Assembly: GCF_902498065.1 (NCBI RefSeq) | Contig: NZ_CABVIR010000001.1 | Location: 62,001-126,000, forward strand | From: Pseudomonas fluorescens | GTDB lineage: Bacteria; Pseudomonadota; Gammaproteobacteria; Pseudomonadales; Pseudomonadaceae | Direction of reading: 5' to 3' | Length of the DNA: 64,000 nt | In this document: piece after piece, positions 36,462-45,381 of the stretch | Numbering within the stretch: the first letter of the stretch is position 1 | Layout of the letters: each line of letters opens with the position of its first letter | Made by a program: the position numbers and the translations under genes | The notes under the pieces: generated by a model | The model's input: the letters and a program-made list of their open reading frames with translations, nothing else | Told to the model about the DNA's origin: nothing | Database searches by the model: none

Positions 36462-36829
36462 TTGCCTGTTGTTGCAATATATTGCGTGTGCGTAGGTGGC
36501 TCTCATTGAGCGCAGCATCCTACACATCTGAAGCTCGGACAAAAATGATAATTTTGAAAATAATCCAACAGTGGTTGAACGAATTTTCATTGTGCGAGTA
36601 GGTGTCGTCACTATGTGTAAGACGTTGCCTACTCTGCTAAAGAATTCTCTTACAGTAACTAGGAAGTGCTCGGGATATGAATCATTTAATTACACAGATG
36701 TTCATTAATTTGATTAATAAAATTGAATTTTCTGGTAATAAATCTACCGTTCCCTCATGTATGACCATCAATCAAATATGGTTGAAGGCAAGAGACAGGC
36801 ACTTTCTAAACTTTGCAAGGAGCTCCGGC
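36462..36829. other. AT-rich intergenic region
   Basis: 368 bases between the divergent HTH regulator and the small GTG-start gene. It is AT-rich with several A/T runs and must hold the promoters of both. I see no gene, repeat or strong hairpin; the frames that cross it look like upstream extensions of the neighbours. Confidence 0.5.
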
Positions 36830-37213
36830 GTGAAAAAGTCCAGCCCAACCGCAACCGAATCATCAGGCCTTTCGGCCAGCACCACCGTCCCTTCACCCAA
36901 ACGTTCCAAACCCACCGAACAACTCGTCAGCGTGCCCCTGCGCACTCACACTCGCCTCGAACCACCCAGCCAATTCTTCGCCGTCGTCCCGGATGTCGAC
37001 ACGGAATCCATGCTCTGTCACGCCTCTGAAACCCTTGCTTCCCTCAGTGTGATGGCCACCGATCTCGCTCGTGAACTGGAAGGCCCGCGTCGCCATGTAA
37101 TTTTGGCCATTCAGCAACTGTCCGCGCTGGGTGAGTTACTGGTCAATCGAGCACTGGACAACCTGGAACCGCCCCGTGGCTTGTCTGAAGGCGCGTCCAA
37201 CTGCCCGCGCTGA
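36830..37213 (+). CDS. DUF6124-type Pseudomonas protein
   Basis: A 127-residue protein of unknown function. The N-terminal third is Ser/Pro/Thr-rich and disordered. The second half (FFAVVPDVDTESMLCHASETL ... RHVILAIQQLSALGELLVNRALD) matches the DUF6124 family as I remember it, which is common and multi-copy in Pseudomonas. I chose GTG at 36830 because AAGGAG lies seven bases upstream; the open frame reaches back to 36677 in AT-rich sequence. It precedes another small protein and the fecIRA genes on the same strand. Confidence 0.72.
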   Translation: MKKSSPTATESSGLSASTTVPSPKRSKPTEQLVSVPLRTHTRLEPPSQFFAVVPDVDTESMLCHASETLASLSVMATDLARELEGPRRHVILAIQQLSALGELLVNRALDNLEPPRGLSEGASNCPR

Positions 37214-37252
37214 ATATTTACGTTCCTTTTTTCCCAATGGAGGTTTTTCGTC

Positions 37253-37507
37253 ATGGATCGATACATGCCTGTCACCGGCATCGACTGCAGCGTCCCGTCA
37301 TTGCTGATCGACACTGAAGCACCCTTGGACGTGTTGCATGAAACGGCGGCTTATCGCATTCGTACCGCAACGCAATTGCTGGAGAGTTTTGCGTGTGGCG
37401 AGGGTATCCACAGTGAATTGGCGCGGGTGTTGGTGACTTCGTTGCGCGATGGCTGTGATTTGCTGGACGTTGTCGGGCGACGATTGCAGGGGCAGGTTTC
37501 AGCCTAG
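37253..37507 (+). CDS. Small Pseudomonas protein, related to the upstream gene
   Basis: An 84-residue protein of unknown function, with GGAGG eight bases before the ATG. Its body (PLDVLHETAAYRIRTATQLLES ... LVTSLRDGCDLLDVVGRRL) is alpha-helical and resembles the DUF3077/DUF6124-type small proteins, with an acidic-aliphatic start before a helical pair. It begins 39 bases after the preceding gene. A GGGCGC/GCGCCC hairpin (37513-37530) follows and may end the transcript before fecI. Confidence 0.65.
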   Translation: MDRYMPVTGIDCSVPSLLIDTEAPLDVLHETAAYRIRTATQLLESFACGEGIHSELARVLVTSLRDGCDLLDVVGRRLQGQVSA

Positions 37508-37590
37508 AAAACGGGCGCCTGTCAGCGCCCCATTGCTTCCGGTTAATAGGAAGCATTACTATTCACGCCCCGTCTTCACAGCACACCGCA

Positions 37591-38091
37591 ATGACCCCCA
37601 AGTTGCCCCGCAGACACGGCTTTTTCGAGCATTACGAAGAGTTGGTTGGCACCTGGACCCGTCGCCTGAGAAATCGTCAGCAGGCCGAGGATCTGGCCCA
37701 CGACACCTTCGTGCGGGTGCTTGAGTCCGATTCGGCGGCGATCGAACAGCCCCGGGCGTATTTGCACCAGACCGCGCGCAACATCGCGGTAGATGGTTAC
37801 CGGCGTGAGGATCGGCGGGGCGCCATGGAGTCGGAGGCGATCGATCACAGTGTGTCGTCGTCCGGCGACCCGGAGCATTTCATGCAGGCGATCCAGTTGG
37901 CTGACTCCATTGAACGGGCGCTCACCGAGTTGCCGGTCAATTGCCGCAAGGTATTTGTGTGGCAAAAGATCGAAGGCCTGACCCAGGCTGAAATCGCCGA
38001 ACGCCTGGGTCTGTCCAAGAACATGGTGGAAAAGTATATGATCCGCACCCTGCGGCATCTGCGCGACCGCCTCGACGGTTTGCAATCATGA
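37591..38091 (+). CDS. fecI: FecI-like ECF sigma factor
   Basis: A 166-residue iron-starvation sigma factor. Region 2 is HYEELVGTWTRRLRNRQQAEDLAHDTFVRVLE (residues 10-45) with RAYLHQTARNIAVDGYRR, and region 4 contains WQKIEGLTQAEIAERLGLSKNMVEKYM near residue 130. It is followed by its anti-sigma/regulator gene and a FecA-like receptor, so it should drive that receptor gene when the signal arrives. Expression of fecI itself is normally Fur-controlled; I do not see a convincing Fur box here. Confidence 0.9.
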   Translation: MTPKLPRRHGFFEHYEELVGTWTRRLRNRQQAEDLAHDTFVRVLESDSAAIEQPRAYLHQTARNIAVDGYRREDRRGAMESEAIDHSVSSSGDPEHFMQAIQLADSIERALTELPVNCRKVFVWQKIEGLTQAEIAERLGLSKNMVEKYMIRTLRHLRDRLDGLQS

Positions 38092-38131
38092 TCGGCCGCG
38101 CGCTCCCACCCCCAGCCAAACAGGAACTTCC

Positions 38132-39115
38132 ATGATGGATACTCGTGATTGTGCGTGCGGGCAAACAACGGTTCGCGATGAGGCGGCGCAGTGGTTTGTG
38201 CGTTTGCAGGAACCGGCCGTTGACGTCGAAGAGCATCGTCGCTTCGAGGTGTGGCTGAACGAGCATCCTCAGCATCGCGACGAATTTCAATTGCTTCAGG
38301 GTCTGTGGACCGCCGCAGAGCTGGTGCCGCGTGCGCGCCTGCAAGCCTTGTGCGAAACCCCGCCGGCGCGCAGCAAACGTCGCCCGCTGGTGCGTTATGC
38401 CGTGGCGGCCAGTGTGTTGGCGGTGGCACTCGGCCTGGGGCTGTTCAGCGGTTTGAATCAACCCACGCCTTACACCGCCGAGTTTTCGACGGCCTTGGGC
38501 GAACGTCGCCAGGTGGCGTTGCCGGACGGTTCGGTGATCGATCTGAACAGCCGCAGTCGCCTGCAGGTGCGCTATGACAATGGCCATCGAAGCATTGAGC
38601 TGACGGAAGGCGAGGCGATGTTCAGCGTTGCGCACGACAGCGATCGGCCGTTCGTGGTCGAGGCGGGCAGCGGCAAAGTCACGGTCACCGGCACGCGTTT
38701 CGATGTGCGTCGCGGCGTCAGCGAAACCCGGGTCGTGGTGGAGCAGGGCACGGTCAAGGTTCAGGGGCGCGAGGCGGCGGACAACGAATTCATCAGTCTC
38801 ACTGCGGGGCTCGGTACCCGCGTCGATGCCCAAGGCACAGTCGCGGCAGCGTATGCCGCCAACCCCGCAGAACTGACCGCCTGGCGCAGCGGAAAACTGG
38901 TGTTCAACAACGCCAGCCTGGCCGAAGTGGCCGAGGAAGTGTCGCGCTATCGGGAGAAACCGCTGACCGTGAGCAACTACAAAGTGGGCAATCTGCGCCT
39001 GACCAGCGTGTTCAAATCCGACAACACCGACGCACTGCTCAAGGCCTTGCCGAACATCCTGCCGGTGGCCGTGCGCACCCTCGATGACGGCAGTCAGGAA
39101 ATAATTTCACAATAA
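38132..39115 (+). CDS. fecR: FecR-like sigma regulator
   Basis: A 327-residue single-pass inner-membrane protein that relays the receptor signal to FecI. The N-terminal cytoplasmic domain (RDEAAQWFVRLQEPAVDVEEHRRFEVWLNEHPQH) binds the sigma factor. One membrane helix lies near residues 88-106 (YAVAASVLAVALGLGLFSG). The periplasmic FecR domain follows (FSTALGERRQVALPDGSVIDLNSRSRL), with a C-terminal STN-binding region. It starts 40 bases after fecI, and fecA follows after 97 bases. Confidence 0.92.
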   Translation: MMDTRDCACGQTTVRDEAAQWFVRLQEPAVDVEEHRRFEVWLNEHPQHRDEFQLLQGLWTAAELVPRARLQALCETPPARSKRRPLVRYAVAASVLAVALGLGLFSGLNQPTPYTAEFSTALGERRQVALPDGSVIDLNSRSRLQVRYDNGHRSIELTEGEAMFSVAHDSDRPFVVEAGSGKVTVTGTRFDVRRGVSETRVVVEQGTVKVQGREAADNEFISLTAGLGTRVDAQGTVAAAYAANPAELTAWRSGKLVFNNASLAEVAEEVSRYREKPLTVSNYKVGNLRLTSVFKSDNTDALLKALPNILPVAVRTLDDGSQEIISQ

Positions 39116-39212
39116 ATTCAGGTTTTTTTCGAGTTCATCGTCTTCTAGCCTAACTGCAACTGGTTTGCATTAACAAACGCATACGCTTGCGATCCACAGG
39201 GCTAGATTCGAC

Positions 39213-41639
39213 GTGAAAAAAACCACCGCTAAAAACAACAAATTCCTTTGGTTGCCGCTGGGCCTTGCGCTGGCGGTCAACGTTGCGCTGCCCCAGGCCT
39301 TTGCCGCCGATGCCATTCACATCCCGGCGCAACCCTTGGGTCAGGCGCTGAGTGAACTGGGCCAACAAACGTCGTTGCAGGTTTTTTTCAGTCCTGACCT
39401 GGTCGCCGGTAAACAGGCCCCGGCGGTGGATGGCAACCTCTCGCCGGAACAGGCTCTGCGCCTTTTGCTGCAAGGCAGCGGCCTTGAGTATCAGATCGAC
39501 GAGGGTTCGGTGACTCTGACGCCAGCGCCGACTTCCGCCACCAATGGCCCTCTGGAACTGGGTGTGACCGACATCAAGGTCGTCGGCGACTGGCTGGGTG
39601 ACGCCGATGCCGCCGTGGTGCAAAACCACCCCGGCGCCCGCACGGTGATTCGCCGCGAAGCCATGGTCGAGCAAGGCGCGATGAACGTCGGCGATGTGTT
39701 GAAGCGCGTACCCGGTGTGCAGGTGCAAGAAGCCAACGGCACTGGCGGCAGCGATATCTCCCTGAACGTTGGCGTGCGTGGCCTGACGTCGCGCCTGTCG
39801 CCGCGTTCCACGGTGCTGATCGACGGCGTGCCGGCCGCATTCGCACCGTACGGCCAGCCGCAGCTGTCGATGGCACCGATTTCCTCCGGCAACCTCGACA
39901 GCATCGACGTCGTGCGCGGTGCCGGTTCCGTGCGCTACGGGCCGCAGAACGTCGGCGGTGTGATCAACTTCGTGACCCGCGCCATCCCGGAAAAAGCCTC
40001 CGCCGAAATCGGCACCACCCTGGAAACCTCCCAGCACGGTGGCTGGAAACACATCGATACGGCGTTCGTCGGCGGCACCGCGGACAACGGCATGGGTGTG
40101 GCGCTGTTGTACTCGGGCGTGAACGGCAACGGTTACCGCGAGCGCAACAACGGCAACGACATTGATGACGTAATTCTCAAGACCCATTGGGCACCGACCG
40201 ATGTCGATGATTTCAGCCTCAACCTGCATTACTACGACGCCAGCGCTGACATGCCTGGCGGCCTGACCCAGAAGCAGTACGACGCCGATCCGTTTCAGTC
40301 CGACCGTGACAACGACAACTTCAGGGGACGCCGCAAGGACATCTCGTTCAAGTGGGCGCGGCAGATTGATGACCGCACGCAGGCGGAAGTGCTGACCTAC
40401 TATTCCGACAGCTTCCGTGGCAGCAACATCGCCGCTCGCGATCAGAAGACTATCGGCTCGTTCCCGCGCACCTATTACACCTTCGGTATCGAACCACGAG
40501 TGTCCCATGTGTTCGACGTGGGTCCGACCACTCAGGAAGTCAGCGTCGGTTATCGCTACCTCAAGGAAGGCATGCACGAGGAGGCGACCCGTCTGGAGCT
40601 GAACAAGAGTAATGAGCCGGTCGTGACCGCAGACTCGGACGGCCATGTCTATCAGGACCGCACCGGCGGCACTGAGGCCAACTCGGTGTATGTCGATAAC
40701 AAAATCGACGTCGGTAACTGGACCGTTACGCCCGGTATTCGCTTTGAACACATCAGCACCGACTGGCACGATCGCCCCGTACTCGATGCCGAAGGCAAGC
40801 GTGTGCCAGAGAAGAATCGCAGCATCGAAAGCAACGAGCCGCTGCCGGCCTTGAGCGTGATGTATCACCTCTCCGATGCCTGGAAACTGTTCGCCAACTA
40901 CGAGACTTCGTTCGGCAGCCTGCAGTATTTCCAACTCGGCCAGGGCGGTACGGGTGACAGCACCGCCAACGGTCTGGAGCCGGAAAAAGCCAAGACCTAT
41001 GAGGTCGGCACGCGCTACAACGATGATGTGTGGGGCGGCGAAGTGACGCTGTTCTATATCGACTTCGATAAAGAGTTGCAGTACATCAGCAACGATGCGG
41101 GCTGGACCAACCTCGGCGCGACCACGCACCAGGGCGTCGAGGCGTCGGTGCACTACGACATGGCGGCACTGGACTCACGTCTTGACGGCCTGACCGCCAA
41201 CGCCGGTTTTACATACACGCGTGCGGTTTATGAAGGTGAAATTCCAGGCTTCAAGGGCCGTGACCTGCCGTTCTATTCGCGCCAGGTTGCGACTGCCGGC
41301 TTGCGTTATGACATCGACCGCTGGACCTACAACATCGATGCGTTTGCCCAGTCCAAACAACGTTCGCCAGGCGTTGCCGTGAATGCCAAGGGCAGCTTCA
41401 CCAACAACTACATCACCGAAGGCACTGCCGACGGTCAGTACGGCGACATTCCCGGTTATGTCACCTGGAACGTGCGTGGGGGTTATGATTTTGGCGCGCA
41501 GCTGTCCAACCTGAAAGTCGGCGCCGGGGTGAAAAACATCTTCGACAAGCAGTACTTCACCCGCTCCAGTGACAACAACTCGGGCATGTACGTCGGCGCA
41601 CCGCGCACGTTCTTTGTGCAGGCCAGCGTCGGGTTCTGA
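39213..41639 (+). CDS. fecA: FecA-like TonB-dependent ferric (di)citrate receptor
   Basis: An 808-residue outer-membrane receptor. It has a signal peptide (ending FAADA near residue 34), the periplasmic STN signalling domain (residues about 35-105: AQPLGQALSELGQQTSLQVFF), a TonB-box region near TDIKVVGDWLGD, the plug (NRIPGV-like LKRVPGVQVQEANGTGG) and the barrel ending in VGF. The plug and early barrel (RSTVLIDGVPAAFAPYGQPQ, VRYGPQNVGGVINFVTRAIP, YYDASADMPGGLT) closely resemble E. coli FecA as I remember it, so ferric citrate is the likely ligand. The start is GTG. The STN domain and the upstream fecI-fecR show surface signalling. Confidence 0.93.
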   Translation: MKKTTAKNNKFLWLPLGLALAVNVALPQAFAADAIHIPAQPLGQALSELGQQTSLQVFFSPDLVAGKQAPAVDGNLSPEQALRLLLQGSGLEYQIDEGSVTLTPAPTSATNGPLELGVTDIKVVGDWLGDADAAVVQNHPGARTVIRREAMVEQGAMNVGDVLKRVPGVQVQEANGTGGSDISLNVGVRGLTSRLSPRSTVLIDGVPAAFAPYGQPQLSMAPISSGNLDSIDVVRGAGSVRYGPQNVGGVINFVTRAIPEKASAEIGTTLETSQHGGWKHIDTAFVGGTADNGMGVALLYSGVNGNGYRERNNGNDIDDVILKTHWAPTDVDDFSLNLHYYDASADMPGGLTQKQYDADPFQSDRDNDNFRGRRKDISFKWARQIDDRTQAEVLTYYSDSFRGSNIAARDQKTIGSFPRTYYTFGIEPRVSHVFDVGPTTQEVSVGYRYLKEGMHEEATRLELNKSNEPVVTADSDGHVYQDRTGGTEANSVYVDNKIDVGNWTVTPGIRFEHISTDWHDRPVLDAEGKRVPEKNRSIESNEPLPALSVMYHLSDAWKLFANYETSFGSLQYFQLGQGGTGDSTANGLEPEKAKTYEVGTRYNDDVWGGEVTLFYIDFDKELQYISNDAGWTNLGATTHQGVEASVHYDMAALDSRLDGLTANAGFTYTRAVYEGEIPGFKGRDLPFYSRQVATAGLRYDIDRWTYNIDAFAQSKQRSPGVAVNAKGSFTNNYITEGTADGQYGDIPGYVTWNVRGGYDFGAQLSNLKVGAGVKNIFDKQYFTRSSDNNSGMYVGAPRTFFVQASVGF

Positions 41640-41655
41640 TAGAGCGCGGCGCCTT

Positions 41656-41677
41656 CATCGCGGGCTTGCCCGCGATG
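41656..41677. terminator. REP-like palindrome after fecA
   Basis: Perfect inverted repeat CATCGCGGGC/GCCCGCGATG with a TT loop, followed by GCTTTT, between the convergent fecA and MFS genes. Confidence 0.7.
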
Positions 41678-41681
41678 CTTT

Positions 41682-42833
41682 TCAGACTTTCAACACTTTC
41701 CCGCCAATGGCCACCGCCACCAGCAACACCGCCATCAACCCAAAGGCAAAACTCAAACTGCTGCCGTGGGCGATGAACCCGATCACCGCCGGCCCCGCCA
41801 GAATCCCCGCGTAACCCAGCGTGGTAATCGCTGGCACGGCAACGCTTTCAGGCATGACCGTCTGCTTGCCCACCGCGGTATACAGTACCGGCACGATGTT
41901 CGAACAACCCGCGCCCAGCAGTGCATAACCCACCAGCGCCATCTCCCAGTTCGGGGCAAACGTCGCCAGAAACAGGCCCGCTGCGGCCGTCAGGCCACCG
42001 AACACGATCACCCGTGTCGCGCCGAGGCGCCGGACGATCTTGTCACCAGTCAACCGGCCGACCGTCATGGTCAGCGCAAACGCCGCATAACCCAACCCTG
42101 CATACGCTGTGTCGATCCCGCGCTCCTGCGCGAGGAACACCGCGCTCCAGTCCAGCGCCGCGCCCTCGGCGAGGAACACGATGAAACACATCCCACCGAT
42201 GAACAGCACGATGCCGTGTGGCATGGCAAACGCCGGCCCGGAACTTTCGCTGCCGTAAGGCAACAGGTGCGGCGCGGCTTTGCACAGTGCGATCAGCAGC
42301 AGCACGACCACCACCAGCATCGCCCCCAATGGCGAAACCCCGAAGCCGAGCAGGGCACTGACACCCGCCGCGCCGACAATCCCGCCAAGGCTGAACAGCC
42401 CGTGGAAACCCGACATCATGGTCTTGCCGCTGGCCCGTTCGACGATCACCGCTTGCAGGTTCACCGTCGAATCTACGGTGCCCAGGCCCGCGCCGAACAT
42501 GAACAACGCGGCGATCAGCGCCGGAATCGACGACACCGTTGCCAACATCGGCAGCGCCGCACAGATCAACAGCGTCCCACCCACCGCCACCCGCCGGCAG
42601 CCGAAACGCGTGGCCAGAATCCCGGCCATCGGCATCGCCAGAATCGAGCCCACCCCCAGGCACAACAACAGCAGGCCGAGGGTCCCTTCATCCAGCCCGG
42701 CCCGCGCCTTGGCGTAAGGCACCAGCGGCGCCCACGCGGCAATCCCGAACCCGGCGATGAAAAAAGCCACGCGCGTGGACATTTGTTCCAGGCGTCCGGG
42801 CACGAAAGTGGTCTGGGTGTTGAGGTTGGTCAT
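41682..42833 (-). CDS. MFS transporter (YbjJ-like)
   Basis: A 383-residue major-facilitator protein with about 12 membrane helices; segments such as GFGIAAWAPLVPYAKARAGLDEGTLGLLLL near the N-terminus and MSGFHGLFSLGGIVGAAG near residue 140 resemble E. coli YbjJ. The substrate is unknown. I chose the ATG at 42833 by fit to the family start. It is divergent from the DapF-like gene, with 165 bases between starts. Confidence 0.85.
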   Translation of the reverse strand: MTNLNTQTTFVPGRLEQMSTRVAFFIAGFGIAAWAPLVPYAKARAGLDEGTLGLLLLCLGVGSILAMPMAGILATRFGCRRVAVGGTLLICAALPMLATVSSIPALIAALFMFGAGLGTVDSTVNLQAVIVERASGKTMMSGFHGLFSLGGIVGAAGVSALLGFGVSPLGAMLVVVVLLLIALCKAAPHLLPYGSESSGPAFAMPHGIVLFIGGMCFIVFLAEGAALDWSAVFLAQERGIDTAYAGLGYAAFALTMTVGRLTGDKIVRRLGATRVIVFGGLTAAAGLFLATFAPNWEMALVGYALLGAGCSNIVPVLYTAVGKQTVMPESVAVPAITTLGYAGILAGPAVIGFIAHGSSLSFAFGLMAVLLVAVAIGGKVLKV

Positions 42834-42998
42834 ATCGATCCTTGGCAAAAAACGTCGCGTCCCCAAGGGACAGTGACTCACCCATGAGGTTCGATCAGCG
42901 TCCGGACGGTGTCGCGGTCAGGCAGGGTGACATCCTTGCACAGCCCGTCACGGTTTCGCGATATGTTGCACGCCTGCGATGGTTATACGGGAGGCGCC

Positions 42999-43991
42999 AT
43001 GACGCTGTTCTACGATGCTCGAGGCAATATCTATGCGGTAGTGGCGCCTGACGCGGTGCGTCGCGAAGGTATCGATTTACCGGAACAGGCCGGTCTGGCG
43101 GCACAAACCCGCGCGGCATGGGCGATGTCGGCCATCGAGGCGTTCTGCGCCTGGGCGCCGGGCACGCAACCGCCCGGCAGCAAGGACCATCGCTGCGATG
43201 GCTTGCTGGTCGGTCCCTTTCAGACGTCGCCGCCGTTTGATCTGTTGATCGTCAACACCGACGGCACATTGGCTGAGCGCAGTGGTAACGGGCTGACGAT
43301 TTTCTCCCAGGCGCTCAGCGACCAAGGGCTTTTTCCGGAAAACGCGGCGTGTGTGCTAAGGGTTCATCACGACAAGGCTGACGCACCTACACCGGGTGAA
43401 ACGTCGGTGAGCGCCGCGCAGGTCGAGGACGTGCAAGGTTTCTGGCTGGACCTGGGCAAACCGGCGTTCGGCCCGGAGGCGGTCAGTGCTCAAGGGGTTG
43501 AAGGGGTGACAATGAACGGTCGCGAACTCAGCCACGTGCAACCCCTGTCGGCACTGGATCCGGCCTGGTCCCGCAGCCAGTTCGTGCGGGTCGGTAATCC
43601 GCACTGCGTGACCCTTGTGGAGGATGCGCAGGCACTGCCGGCGAATGAGCAGATGCGCGAAGCGCGATTGTCCGAAGGGCTGACGGCAATTGCCTACGCC
43701 ATGCCGACCGGGGCAGGGCGGCCGTGTCCGGCGGGGGTCAATTTGCAATGGGCGATGCGCGAGTCACAAGGGCGGATTGCCGCTCGGGTGTTCGAGCGGG
43801 GCGAAGGCCCGACGGCGTCGTCCGGCACCAGTGCGAGTGCGGTGGCGTGTGCGGCGTGGCGGGTGGGTTGGGTGGCGGCGGGCGAGGTGAGGGTGGTGAT
43901 GCCCGGTGGTACGGCACCGATTTTGTTGGAAGAGGAGCAGGGTGAATTGAGTCGGGTCAGCCTGTTTGGTACGGCGCGGTTGATGGGTTGA
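42999..43991 (+). CDS. DapF-fold protein with both catalytic cysteines replaced by serine
   Basis: A 330-residue protein of the diaminopimelate epimerase fold. It keeps the N-terminal F-DARGN motif, the substrate-loop VRVGNPHCVTLVEDA near residue 195 and the ERGEGPT segment near residue 267. The two catalytic cysteines of DapF (in CGNG and ACGTG) are Ser95 (RSGNG) and Ser275 (SSGTS). It is therefore unlikely to be an ordinary two-base epimerase. It might act as an isomerase like PrpF, a dehydratase or a binding protein. The ATG at 42999 has GGAGG upstream. No biosynthetic partner is adjacent: an MFS gene is divergent and codBA is convergent. Confidence 0.78.
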   Translation: MTLFYDARGNIYAVVAPDAVRREGIDLPEQAGLAAQTRAAWAMSAIEAFCAWAPGTQPPGSKDHRCDGLLVGPFQTSPPFDLLIVNTDGTLAERSGNGLTIFSQALSDQGLFPENAACVLRVHHDKADAPTPGETSVSAAQVEDVQGFWLDLGKPAFGPEAVSAQGVEGVTMNGRELSHVQPLSALDPAWSRSQFVRVGNPHCVTLVEDAQALPANEQMREARLSEGLTAIAYAMPTGAGRPCPAGVNLQWAMRESQGRIAARVFERGEGPTASSGTSASAVACAAWRVGWVAAGEVRVVMPGGTAPILLEEEQGELSRVSLFGTARLMG

Positions 43992-44003
43992 TAGCACAAT
44001 TGC

Positions 44004-44096
44004 TATCGCGGGCAAGCCCGCTCCCACAGGTTTGTGTGGCGTGCAAAAGATTTGTGTACGACATGAAACCCTGTGGGAGCGGGCTTGCCCGCGATG
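44004..44096. repeat. REP pair between the DapF-like gene and codA
   Basis: Standard inverted REP pair (GCGGGCAAGCCCGCTCCCAC and its complement) between convergent genes. Confidence 0.9.
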
Positions 44097-44120
44097 GCGT
44101 CAGTCCTGTCAACGCAAAGC

Positions 44121-45368
44121 TCAGCCCTGCTCGCCAAAAAACTCCACCACCGGCATCTGGCGCTTCATCAACACTTTCCCACCGCGCACCGAATACAGCG
44201 GCAAGCCCTGACTGCGAATGACTTCGTAATCGCTGTCCGCCGAAAGAATCAGCAAATTCGCCGGCCGTCCGCGTTCCAATCCATAACGCTCACCCAACGC
44301 CATGGCCTTGGCACTGTTGTCGGTGACCAGGTCCAGCGCACTTTGCAGGTTGCGATACCCGAGCATGTGACAGATGTGCAGACCCGCTTCGAGCACCCGC
44401 AGGATGTTGCCGTTACCCAGCGGATACCACGGGTCGACGATCGAATCCTGGCCGAAGCACACGTTCATCCCCGCTTCGAGCAATTCATTCACTCGGGTGA
44501 CGCCGCGACGTTTCGGGAAGTTGTCGAAGCGCCCTTGCAGGTGGATGCTTTCGGTGGGGCACGAAACAAAACTGATCCCCGAATGCCCGAGCAGGCGAAA
44601 CAGTTTGGCGCAGTACGCGTTGTCGTAAGAACCCATGGCCGTGGTGTGGCTGGCCGTGACCCGCGAACCCATGTCGCGGCTGCGGGCTTCTTCGGCGAGC
44701 ACTTCGAGAAACCGCGAGTGCGGGTCGTCGGTTTCATCGCAATGCACGTCCACCAGGCAACCGGTGCGTTCGGCCAGGTCCATCAGGAATTTCACTGAAC
44801 TTACGCCCTGATCGCGGGTGTATTCGAAATGCGGAATCCCGCCGACCACGTCCGCGCCCATGCGGATCGCTTCTTCCATCAGCTCACGACCGTTGCGATA
44901 CGACTCAATGCCTTCCTGGGGGAATGCGACGATTTGCATGTCGATCAGGTGTCGGGATTCCTCGCGCACTTCGAGCATCGCCTTCAGCGCCGTCAACTGC
45001 GGGTCGGTCACGTCGACGTGGGTGCGTACATGCTGGATGCCGTGGGCGGCGAGGGTCTGGATGGTTTTCCTGGCGCGGGTTTTGGTGTCTTCCTCGGTGA
45101 TCGTCACCTTGCGCTCGCCCCAGCATTCGATGCCTTCGAACAGCGTGCCGCTCATGTTCCAGCGCGGTTCGCCGGCGGTCAGCGTGGCGTCGAGGTGAAT
45201 GTGCGGTTCGACGAAGGGCGGCACCACCAGATTGCCGCCAGCGTCCAGATCATCGGGACCCAGGGTCGGCGCTTCGGTCTGACGGGCAATGTTGCTGATC
45301 AGGCCGTTTTCCAGGTGCAACTCATGCAGGCCTTCTTGGTTGCGCAGACGGGCGTTGATGATATGCAT
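44121..45368 (-). CDS. codA: Cytosine deaminase
   Basis: CodA deaminates cytosine to uracil and ammonia in the cytoplasm. The 415-residue amidohydrolase has the metal-binding PPFVEPHIHLD near residue 60, VDVHCDETDD near residue 210, the ASHTTAM segment near residue 243 and FGQDSIVDPWYPLGNGN near residue 310. The ATG at 45368 gives the family start MHIINARLRNQEGLHE. It follows codB by 13 bases in one operon. Confidence 0.95.
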   Translation of the reverse strand: MHIINARLRNQEGLHELHLENGLISNIARQTEAPTLGPDDLDAGGNLVVPPFVEPHIHLDATLTAGEPRWNMSGTLFEGIECWGERKVTITEEDTKTRARKTIQTLAAHGIQHVRTHVDVTDPQLTALKAMLEVREESRHLIDMQIVAFPQEGIESYRNGRELMEEAIRMGADVVGGIPHFEYTRDQGVSSVKFLMDLAERTGCLVDVHCDETDDPHSRFLEVLAEEARSRDMGSRVTASHTTAMGSYDNAYCAKLFRLLGHSGISFVSCPTESIHLQGRFDNFPKRRGVTRVNELLEAGMNVCFGQDSIVDPWYPLGNGNILRVLEAGLHICHMLGYRNLQSALDLVTDNSAKAMALGERYGLERGRPANLLILSADSDYEVIRSQGLPLYSVRGGKVLMKRQMPVVEFFGEQG

Positions 45369-45381
45369 CAGGTGAATCCTT

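Noticed and set aside
37541..37570. Fur box upstream of fecI
   Set aside because: The AT-rich stretch around AATAGGAAGCATTACTATTC does not match the Fur repeat well enough to claim a site.
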